The position numbers were made by a program, and so were the translations under genes. A DNA stretch of 9,254 nucleotides, from positions 1 to 9,254 of the forward strand of contig JBAWVS010000069.1 of the NCBI GenBank assembly GCA_037147175.1. The letters are read 5' to 3'. Positions 1 to 5,551 of the stretch are shown here, in pieces (within the stretch, counting starts at the first letter, position 1; the number at the start of each line of letters is the position of its first letter). Source of the stretch: a bacterium (lineage in GTDB: Bacteria > Cyanobacteriota > Vampirovibrionia > Gastranaerophilales > UBA9971). The notes under the pieces were generated by a model. The model was given only the letters and a program-made list of their open reading frames with translations, ran no database searches and was not told the DNA's origin.

Positions 1-1208
1 CCGTAAAGAAGCGTGTATCTTGATGCAACACCGGGAGCTATTTTATCAAGAGCCTGAATCATTTCAATTATGCTGGTCAAGTGTCTGTAAGGCAAGACAA
101 GACTCAAATCACCAGGAACAGCATCTTTAAAAGTCGGTTCAACAGTTCCCTGTTTTATTTTTTCAGGGGTAGATCTTCTTCCGTCAAGCAAATCTCCGAA
201 TCTTTGAACAAGCAGCCCGCCGCCTAACATATTAGCGAGTCTTGCTATATGCTGACCGTAAGCTATAGGCTCATTAAAAGGTTCTGTGAATTTTTTACTC
301 ACAAGGAGAGCAAAATTAGTGTTTTTTGTTTTTTTATTTGCCCAACTATGACCGTTAACTGTGGTTATTCCTTCATAATTTTCGCAAACGACTTCTCCAT
401 GAGGATTCATGCAAAAAGTTCTTACGTCATCGCCAAAAGTCGGTGCATTATAGATAAGTTTTACTTCATAAAGTTTATCTGTAAGTTCTTCCATTACAGG
501 AGCAGGAAGTTCTACTCTTACACCTACGTCTACTGCATTATTTTCAAGCGGTATTCCCAGATTGCCTAATTCTTGCGTAAGCCATTCTGCGCCAACTCTT
601 CCCGGTGCAATAATTACGTATTTCGCAAATATTTTCTGCCCTTTATTTGTTGTAAATCCTTTTACTTCGGAATTTTCAACTATTAAAGACTCGGCCACTT
701 CATTTGGATAAACTTCAGCACCTTCTTTGACAGCTTTTTGGTACATACTGTCAAGAACAGCAAGACTTCTTTCTGTTCCAAGATGTCTTATAGGAGAATA
801 TATAAGTTTTAATTCCGCCAGAGTTGCGCGTCTTTCAATGTCGGAAATTATATCCGAATTCGCACCGTAAACGGTTTCCGTAGCGCCATGTTCTAGATAA
901 ATGTTATCTGTATAAGAAATTAAATCTTCAAGAACTTTTCTGTCCATATAATCAAGAAGATTTCCGCCCACATCAGGAGTTAAAGTAAGTTTGCCGTCAC
1001 TAAAAGCTCCTGCTCCGCCCCATCCGCAAAGCAAATTACAGGTTTTGCACGGAGGACATTTGTATCCGTTTCTGGTTAAGCATTTTCTTTCGGTGATTTT
1101 CGGACCTTTTTCGAAAATTGCCACTTTCCAGTCCGGTTTAAGCTTAATAACTTCAAGTGCGGAAAAAATTCCCGCAGGTCCTGCCCCAACAATAGCTACA
1201 TCGTACAC
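1..1208 (-). CDS. FAD-dependent dehydrogenase, COG2509-like (partial; C-terminus beyond left edge)
   Basis: Flavoprotein oxidoreductase of the NAD(P)/FAD-dependent dehydrogenase superfamily; the substrate is not known for this family. The visible 402 residues begin with a Rossmann dinucleotide-binding motif (GAGPAG, residues 8-13). A cysteine-rich patch follows (C43, C51, C54, C57, C61; CPPCKTC), running into GWGGAGAFSDGKL (about 62-74), which I recognise as typical of COG2509 proteins. A second nucleotide-binding element (VIIAPGRVGAEW) lies mid-protein, and PGDLSLVLP lies near the visible end. The glycine-rich C-terminal FAD segment expected in the family is missing because the window ends. 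The start is taken as GTG at 1206-1208: the only nearby ATG (1213-1215) is out of frame, and an AAGGA ribosome binding site (1219-1223) lies 10 bases upstream. It is transcribed divergently from ribF. Family call is fairly sure; biochemical role is unknown. Confidence 0.85.
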   Translation of the reverse strand, partial: MYDVAIVGAGPAGIFSALEVIKLKPDWKVAIFEKGPKITERKCLTRNGYKCPPCKTCNLLCGWGGAGAFSDGKLTLTPDVGGNLLDYMDRKVLEDLISYTDNIYLEHGATETVYGANSDIISDIERRATLAELKLIYSPIRHLGTERSLAVLDSMYQKAVKEGAEVYPNEVAESLIVENSEVKGFTTNKGQKIFAKYVIIAPGRVGAEWLTQELGNLGIPLENNAVDVGVRVELPAPVMEELTDKLYEVKLIYNAPTFGDDVRTFCMNPHGEVVCENYEGITTVNGHSWANKKTKNTNFALLVSKKFTEPFNEPIAYGQHIARLANMLGGGLLVQRFGDLLDGRRSTPEKIKQGTVEPTFKDAVPGDLSLVLPYRHLTSIIEMIQALDKIAPGVASRYTLLY

Positions 1209-1449
1209 TATACATTTATCCTTTTTTTGAAATTTTAAATTCAAGACTTTAATATATTACATCAAAGAAACAAACAGTATCATAATATTTTAAAAAATCA
1301 TAATCTTATGCAATTCTTAAAGACCACCTGTAATTGCAGTTTTGATTATTTTGTAATTGAGGTTTAATCATTAAAAAGCTCATAATTGAAATTTATACTA
1401 TAATCTAAATCAGGGTATTTATAAAATTCTTTAATAAGGCGGTTAAGAG
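1209..1449. other. Divergent intergenic region between the flavoprotein and ribF
   Basis: This AT-rich stretch must hold the leaders of both divergent genes. I see no tRNA, no FMN-riboswitch-like conserved core, and no credible small ORF. It contains an inverted repeat TGCAATT (1309-1315) / AATTGCA (1332-1338) with a 16-base loop, which could be an operator or chance. A plausible ribF promoter lies near the right end. No convincing promoter for the minus-strand gene could be placed, although AT-rich -10-like sequences exist around 1250-1260. Confidence 0.5.
1371..1404 (+). promoter_or_regulatory. Candidate sigma-70-type promoter for ribF operon
   Basis: TTAAAA (1371-1376) and TATACT (1394-1399) are separated by 17 bases and resemble -35 and -10 boxes. 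A perfect TATAAT overlaps at 1399-1404, but without a matching -35 at standard spacing. Transcription would start near 1406-1411, about 40 bases before the ribF TTG. The 14 bases TATAATCTAAATCA (1399-1412) recur exactly in front of the transketolase at 5491-5504, which supports a promoter role. Prediction by eye only. Confidence 0.4.
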
Positions 1450-2415
1450 TTGCTCGTTTTTCGAGAAATAAAAGAAAATTTGCTGGAATCTTCCTGTCTT
1501 GCACTCGGTGTTTTTGACGGGGTGCATCTAGGGCATCAAAAAGTTATTCTTAAGGCTGTTAAAAAAGCTCAAGAACTCGGAACAACCAGTGCCGTTGTAA
1601 CATTCTCAAAACATCCCCGTCATGTTATTTCCAAATCTCCCCAAAATATTATTATTTCTCTGGAAGAAAGGCTCGAACTTTTTGAGAGTCTGGGAGTTCA
1701 GGCAGCTATTGTGCTTGATTTTAATGAAAATATTGCAAAAATGACAGCTAAAGAGTATCTGGAAAATGTTTTAATCGGCTGTTTGAATGCAAAAAGCATT
1801 ACAATCGGCTATAATCATAGATTTGGTCAGCAAAGCAGCAAACATAAGCAAACGGATTCTTCTGATGAGCATAATGAGCAGGGAAACGGCAAATTCCTTG
1901 AGGAATACAGCAAAATATACGGTTATGAAGTAGGTGTAGTTTCTCCTGTTAAAATTGACAGCCATGTTGTAAGCAGCTCAGCGATAAGAAAATTTCTGTT
2001 AAAAGGTGAAGTTGATCTTGCAGCAAAGTTTTTGGGCAGATCTTTTAAATTAAAAGGTACAATAATTCACGGTCAACATTTGGGCAGGACGCTGGGCTTT
2101 CCTACTGCCAATCTTTCTATCCCTGATGAATTAATTCTTCCGTTGGAAGGAGTATATTCAGGTCTTGTTAAAATTGACTCAAAGGTTTATCATGCAGTAA
2201 TTAATGTTGGCAAAAGACCAACTATCGGCGATCTTAAAAAAGATCTGGTGGAAGCGCATATTCTTGATTTTGACGAAGATATTTACGGCAAAATTATTGA
2301 TGTTTTTTTTCTCAGAAGAATAAGAAATGAAAAAAAATTCGATTCTTTAGATGAGTTAAAAATTCAAATAAAAAAAGATTGTGAGTTTGTTCACTCAGCT
2401 AAAAATTTCGGGTAA
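1450..2415 (+). CDS. ribF: Bifunctional riboflavin kinase / FAD synthetase
   Basis: Cytoplasmic enzyme that phosphorylates riboflavin to FMN and adenylylates FMN to FAD. The 321 residues match the usual bifunctional RibF length of about 300-320. The N-terminal nucleotidyltransferase domain (about 1-185) shows GVFDGVHLGHQ (20-30), the HxGH-type nucleotide-binding motif, then TFSKHP and SSSAIRKFL (about 175-183). The C-terminal flavokinase domain shows GRTLGFPTANL (212-222, with the PTAN metal/nucleotide motif), GVYSG (234-238) and NVGKRPTIG. The start is TTG at 1450: an in-frame TAA sits directly upstream (1444-1446), and AAGGCGG (1436-1442) lies 7 bases before it. A hydrophilic stretch at about 130-145 looks like an insertion relative to the usual FGxxRxG loop. 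It is the first gene of a cluster; csaB follows after 9 bases. Confidence 0.95.
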   Translation: MLVFREIKENLLESSCLALGVFDGVHLGHQKVILKAVKKAQELGTTSAVVTFSKHPRHVISKSPQNIIISLEERLELFESLGVQAAIVLDFNENIAKMTAKEYLENVLIGCLNAKSITIGYNHRFGQQSSKHKQTDSSDEHNEQGNGKFLEEYSKIYGYEVGVVSPVKIDSHVVSSSAIRKFLLKGEVDLAAKFLGRSFKLKGTIIHGQHLGRTLGFPTANLSIPDELILPLEGVYSGLVKIDSKVYHAVINVGKRPTIGDLKKDLVEAHILDFDEDIYGKIIDVFFLRRIRNEKKFDSLDELKIQIKKDCEFVHSAKNFG

Positions 2416-2424
2416 TTGTAAAAA

Positions 2425-3504
2425 ATGAAAAAGATTTTAATTTCCGGATATTACGGTTTTGATAATTTTGGAGACGATGCGATTTTGCACGTTATTGTTT
2501 CCGAATTAAAAAAACATCTTGTTAATCCAAAAATAACAGTAATTTCAAATAATCCGATAAAAACAAGAAAAATTTATGCAGTAGATTCGATTCATAGATT
2601 CAATTCAAGAGAAATTATAAAAAGAATGAGAACCTATGATGTATTTATAAGCGGAGGAGGCAGTCTTCTCCAGAATGCAACCAGTTCCAGAAGTTTGCTC
2701 TATTATTTAGGTTTAATTTTTCTCGCAAAATATTTTAATCAAAAAACAATAATATTTGCACAAGGTGTAGGTCCGATAAAAACTATAATGGCAAGGATTT
2801 TAACAGGATTTGTGCTTAATAATGTTGACCTGATAACTGTTAGGGATAGAGAAAGCCAGAGTTTTTTAAAAAAACTTGGAGTCAGCTCTGTTTTAGGTAC
2901 AGATCCTGCCTGGAGTCTTGAGATTTCAACGGAAGAGAAACTTTTACAATCTGATAAAATAAACATCGGATTGCAGTTAAGAGCATGGAAAACGCTTACA
3001 GACAAAAATATAAATGTTATTGCAAATATAATAAGTAAAAAATTTAATGATGAAAGAAATTGTATTAATTTGATTTCTCTCCAGGACTCTCATGATCTGG
3101 AGATTATGCAAAAATTCAAAGATATCCTGTTAAAGAAAAATTTAAAGTCGGAATTAAGGATTTTCTCAGGTCTAACCGTAGATCAAAGTATAAATTTAAT
3201 TGGAAATCTTGATTATCTTATCGGAATGAGATTTCATGCCTGTCTTATTTCTGCTAATTTTAATGTGCCGACGCTGGCTTTATCTTATGATCCTAAAGTT
3301 ACAAGTCTTGCGCTGGAATCAAAAATGCCTTTCATTAATATAAACTCTATCAATAAAAATAAAGATAATTTTATTCTTAAACTTGATGAATTAATATCAA
3401 ATCATGAAAAAATAAGGCAGGATTTAAAAGAATTTTCTGACAAAAAATCTCAAATCTGCAAAGATAGCTTTATTTTATTGCTTAATACTATAATTATGGA
3501 CTAA
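2425..3504 (+). CDS. csaB: Polysaccharide pyruvyl transferase family protein, CsaB-like
   Basis: Likely transfers pyruvate from phosphoenolpyruvate to a sugar of a secondary cell-wall polymer. In bacilli CsaB does this to create ketal-pyruvate groups that S-layer-homology (SLH) proteins bind. The 359 residues fit the family (about 350-380). Visible family features are the N-terminal SGYYGFDNFGDDAIL (7-21), the ISGGGSLLQN loop (75-84), AQGVGPI (112-118), DLITVRDRES (135-144), GTDPAW (158-163) and the C-terminal GMRFHACLISA (267-277), which carries the conserved R-H pair. No signal peptide or membrane segment is seen, consistent with a cytoplasmic enzyme. The start codon is 9 bases after the ribF stop with only a weak ribosome site, suggesting translational coupling. 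It precedes wecG/tagA, a known partnership. The exact substrate is inferred from context. Confidence 0.85.
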   Translation: MKKILISGYYGFDNFGDDAILHVIVSELKKHLVNPKITVISNNPIKTRKIYAVDSIHRFNSREIIKRMRTYDVFISGGGSLLQNATSSRSLLYYLGLIFLAKYFNQKTIIFAQGVGPIKTIMARILTGFVLNNVDLITVRDRESQSFLKKLGVSSVLGTDPAWSLEISTEEKLLQSDKINIGLQLRAWKTLTDKNINVIANIISKKFNDERNCINLISLQDSHDLEIMQKFKDILLKKNLKSELRIFSGLTVDQSINLIGNLDYLIGMRFHACLISANFNVPTLALSYDPKVTSLALESKMPFININSINKNKDNFILKLDELISNHEKIRQDLKEFSDKKSQICKDSFILLLNTIIMD

Positions 3505-3536
3505 AATATTTATTTGGCAGGAGCGGGAAAAATAAA

Positions 3537-4310
3537 TTGAATAATATAAATGATAAAATTGAACATAAACAAAAAAGAGCCTGTGTTTTAGGCTATCCTG
3601 TGGATTTAGTGACAAAAAAAGAAGCATTGGATATTGCAGAAGATTTCATGAAAGCAGATAAAGGGATTCATGTGGTTACAATAAACCCTGAAATCATACT
3701 TGCTTCCGAAAAAAATCCTGAACTTGACGTTATAATAAAAAAAGCCGAACTTGTTATTCCTGACAGCACCGGCATGGAGCTTGCTTTAAGAAGGCTCGGG
3801 TTTAATATAAAAAAACTTGCGGGAATAGAATTTTCTGAAGCACTAATAGAAAGATGCTCTCAAAATAATTATAAAGTAGCTTTTTTAGGGGCAACCCAAG
3901 AAGTAATAGAGTCGCTTCAAAAAGAATTAAAGCTGAAATATCCTGAAATAAATATTGTTTATGCACGCAGCGGATATTTTTCCGAAAATGACATGCCGGA
4001 AATAACAGATAAACTAAAAGAATTAAATCCTCATTTACTTTTGGTGGCATTAGGCGCACCAAAACAGGAATATATTATTGACCGGTACAGAAAAATTCTT
4101 CCTCACACAACTATGATAGGAGTTGGAGGCAGTTTTGATGTTTGGGCCAAAAAAGTAAAAAGAGCTCCTGTAATTTTTAGAATATTTGGATTGGAATGGT
4201 TGTACAGATTAATTAAACAACCGTCGAGATTTAGCAGGATGTTTCCCGCATTACCTTTATTTATTATAAGAACAGTCATTTTAAAAGAAAAATCAAGAAA
4301 AGAGTATTGA
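3537..4310 (+). CDS. WecG/TagA/CpsF family N-acetylmannosaminyltransferase-like glycosyltransferase
   Basis: GT26-family glycosyltransferase. Characterised TagA adds ManNAc from UDP-ManNAc to undecaprenyl-diphospho-GlcNAc, an early step in wall polymer synthesis; WecG does the related step with ManNAcA. The 257 residues are of usual length. Family motifs in order are TINPEI (48-53), IPDSTGM (74-80, with the conserved Asp), LGATQEVI (117-124), ALGAPKQEYI (171-180), GVGGSFDVWAKKVKRAP (195-211) and GLEWLYRLIKQPSR (218-231). The basic, hydrophobic C-terminal tail may contact the membrane, as in TagA. The start is TTG at 3537, the best available; CAGGAG (3518-3523) lies 13 bases upstream, rather far, and the next in-frame Met is too late. 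Together with csaB it suggests a pyruvylated secondary wall polymer. Its last codons form one copy of the 21-base repeat flanking the caspase gene. Confidence 0.9.
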   Translation: MNNINDKIEHKQKRACVLGYPVDLVTKKEALDIAEDFMKADKGIHVVTINPEIILASEKNPELDVIIKKAELVIPDSTGMELALRRLGFNIKKLAGIEFSEALIERCSQNNYKVAFLGATQEVIESLQKELKLKYPEINIVYARSGYFSENDMPEITDKLKELNPHLLLVALGAPKQEYIIDRYRKILPHTTMIGVGGSFDVWAKKVKRAPVIFRIFGLEWLYRLIKQPSRFSRMFPALPLFIIRTVILKEKSRKEY

Positions 4311-4311
4311 T
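4291..4311 (+). repeat. Left copy of 21-base direct repeat flanking the caspase gene
   Basis: Begins AATCAAGAAAAGAG and ends with TGAT. It matches 5531-5551 at 20 of 21 positions; the one difference is T versus C at position 17. This copy encodes the last residues of WecG/TagA and contains its TGA stop. Similarity stops abruptly on the right and fades within a few bases on the left. Confidence 0.75.
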
Positions 4312-4319
4312 TTAACTAT

Positions 4320-5381
4320 CTATATTTCAAAATGTTTGAGTTTCTCATCACTCATATTGCTTGTAAATTGAAGTTCACTATTGAATAATTTTTCATCCCA
4401 AAAATGTTTACCCGTAACCGCTTTTTTTGAGGCTCCGCCTTCATCCCAAAAAATAAAATGTTTGCCCGTAACCGCTTTTTTTAAGGATTCGCCTGTAATT
4501 GAATTTTGGTTATGCTGGAAGAAAGAAAAAATTGTACGTACTGGATTCTTAAATAAATCATCAACTGTGCGTAATAGACTATTAAATGAAGATGCTTTTT
4601 GAGTATCGCTAGCACTGGCAAGACCTATAAAATTAATTCCCTGTTTTGCTGTGACAGCTTTTAAATCATCTTTTCCAGTAAACAGTCCTCCTGACTTGCA
4701 AGCATCAGCCATAAATACCAGATTTGAATTTTTTGGCATTTTTTTGAAAGCTGTTGCAAGTTCATTATCTGCAATACATTCTTTATTAGAAAGATATAAC
4801 CCTTCTCTTGGATCATTAACTCCTTCGTAACCTAAGCCTCTCTGTATGCCATGTCCTCTATAGGCAACACTTAATTCATCTTCGGGTTTAATTTTTGAAA
4901 CAGTTGATTTTATCGTATCTAAGACTTGTTTTTTTGTAGGCAGTTTTAAAATTATTTTATTATCAGCATTTCCGGCAATATTCTCTGTAAAAGCTTTGCC
5001 GTCAATATTTCCTTGCTGAATATCCTTCCCTGCTGCATCTATAAAAATAAAATATTTTTTACCCGGCTGAGGAGTTTTTTCAGCAGGATTTTGCGGTATG
5101 AGTCCTTTTGTTTTATGTTCTGACACAAGCGCTGCTGATTTAGTATTTTCAGGTTTGGAAATATGCGAAAGAGAATTATCTTGAGTTGAAGAGGTCTCAT
5201 TTGTATCAAGCAAAATTTGTTGACCGACATTTATTTTATTTAAATTTTCAATATTGTTCTGTTTAGCGATTTTTTGTCCCCAAAAGTTTATATCTTTTTG
5301 TTTAATACCCTGTTTTTTTGCAATTTTCCAGAGATTATCGCCACTTTGAACGGTATAAGTTTTTAATTTTACGTCTGACAT
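4320..5381 (-). CDS. LysM domain - caspase-fold (peptidase C14-like) protein
   Basis: A 353-residue protein with an N-terminal LysM domain (about 7-58: TYTVQSGDNLWKIAKKQGI, then VGQQILL) that would bind peptidoglycan or related glycans. A polar Ser/Thr/Lys/Pro-rich linker (about 59-106) leads to a caspase-like domain (about 108-312). The probable catalytic dyad is visible as YRGHG (H177) and MADACKSGG (C228), matching the metacaspase/C14 pattern of His after a YxGHG strand and Cys in DxCxSG. No signal peptide or transmembrane segment is seen; LysM starts almost at residue 1. The C-terminus carries a tandem duplication of KKAVTGKHF(IF)WDE (301-318 and 319-330). The start is well supported: AGAGGA lies just before ATG at 5379-5381. 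It stands alone on the minus strand, converges with wecG (9 bases between stop codons, no terminator) and is bracketed by a direct repeat. Substrate and role are unknown. Confidence 0.8.
   Translation of the reverse strand: MSDVKLKTYTVQSGDNLWKIAKKQGIKQKDINFWGQKIAKQNNIENLNKINVGQQILLDTNETSSTQDNSLSHISKPENTKSAALVSEHKTKGLIPQNPAEKTPQPGKKYFIFIDAAGKDIQQGNIDGKAFTENIAGNADNKIILKLPTKKQVLDTIKSTVSKIKPEDELSVAYRGHGIQRGLGYEGVNDPREGLYLSNKECIADNELATAFKKMPKNSNLVFMADACKSGGLFTGKDDLKAVTAKQGINFIGLASASDTQKASSFNSLLRTVDDLFKNPVRTIFSFFQHNQNSITGESLKKAVTGKHFIFWDEGGASKKAVTGKHFWDEKLFNSELQFTSNMSDEKLKHFEI
4393..4494 (-). repeat. In-frame tandem duplication inside the caspase gene (48 and 54 bases)
   Basis: Copy one spans 4393-4440 (48 bases) and copy two 4441-4494 (54 bases); both contain TCATCCCAAAAA and CCCGTAACCGCTTTTTTT on the plus strand. 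They differ by a 6-base insertion, two codons (Ile-Phe), and a few substitutions. In protein they read KKAVTGKHFIFWDE and KKAVTGKHFWDE. The near identity at DNA level suggests a recent slippage or duplication that kept the frame. Confidence 0.85.
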
Positions 5382-5391
5382 GTTTTTCCTC

Positions 5392-5445
5392 TTTTCCCTT
5401 GATTAAACCTCGTCCTTATTAATATAAAAACAATATCAAGGAAAA
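5392..5445 (-). promoter_or_regulatory. Inverted repeat in the leader of the caspase gene
   Basis: On the minus strand, TTTTCCTTGAT (5445-5435) pairs with ATCAAGGGAAAA (5403-5392). This gives 11 complementary pairs with one bulged base and a 31-base AT-rich loop. The proximal arm ends 3 bases before the AGAGGA ribosome site. If transcription starts upstream of the repeat, the mRNA leader could fold next to, or partly mask, the translation start. Alternatively it is a DNA operator. Mechanism is inference. Confidence 0.45.
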
Positions 5446-5467
5446 TCATGCTTTTTTGTTACATAAC

Positions 5468-5496
5468 TTTTCACATTTTTTTAAGCAGGTTATAAT
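5468..5496 (+). promoter_or_regulatory. Candidate promoter for the split transketolase genes
   Basis: TTTTCA (5468-5473) is a 4-of-6 match to a -35 box. A 17-base spacer separates it from a perfect TATAAT -10 (5491-5496). Transcription would begin near 5503, leaving about 49 bases before the ATG at 5552 but only about 7 before the upstream ATG at 5510. The 14 bases from the -10 onward are identical to those upstream of ribF. Confidence 0.55.
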
Positions 5497-5530
5497 CTAA
5501 ATCAAGAACATGTACCGAGCCAAAGAAAGC

Positions 5531-5551
5531 AATCAAGAAAAGAGTACTGAT
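5531..5551 (+). repeat. Right copy of 21-base direct repeat; also ribosome binding region of transketolase
   Basis: Matches 4291-4311 at 20 of 21 positions and abuts the ATG at 5552. Its AAAAGAG ends 7 bases before that ATG, a suitable Shine-Dalgarno spacing. The caspase leader has the related AATCAAGGGAAAAGAG (5404-5389, minus strand), also 7 bases before its ATG. Confidence 0.75.

Larger units (their letters stand above)
5382..5551. other. Divergent intergenic region between caspase gene and transketolase
   Basis: About 170 AT-rich bases hold the caspase leader (ribosome site and inverted repeat, left half), the transketolase promoter (5468-5496) and the right copy of the 21-base repeat. 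A short palindrome-like GTTACATAAC lies at about 5459-5468. The minus-strand promoter is not clear: TATATT-like -10 candidates lie at about 5420-5430 without a good -35. No RNA gene or small ORF is supported. Confidence 0.5.

Noticed and set aside
249-569. Plus-strand open frame of 106 codons
   Set aside because: Lies entirely antisense to the flavoprotein gene, whose frame shows clear family motifs; the translated product has no recognisable pattern.
1209-1449. FMN riboswitch upstream of ribF
   Set aside because: The conserved core segments of the RFN element are not present, and the leader from the predicted promoter is only about 40 bases.
4311-4319. Bidirectional terminator between the convergent wecG and caspase genes
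   Set aside because: Only 9 bases separate the stop codons, and no hairpin with a T-run is visible across the junction.
4320-4352. C-terminal MSDEKLKHFEI as a duplicated copy of the N-terminal MSDVKLKTYTV
   Set aside because: The peptides look alike, but the DNA sequences share little beyond the similar codons, so this is probably coincidence.
4360-4600. CRISPR-like array from the repeats in this region
   Set aside because: There are only two copies, they are directly adjacent with no spacer, and they are in frame within a protein-coding gene.
5510-5551. Upstream ATG as the true transketolase start
   Set aside because: It would sit about 7 bases after the predicted transcription start, without a ribosome site, and would translate through the 21-base repeat; ATG 5552 fits better, though this is not proven.
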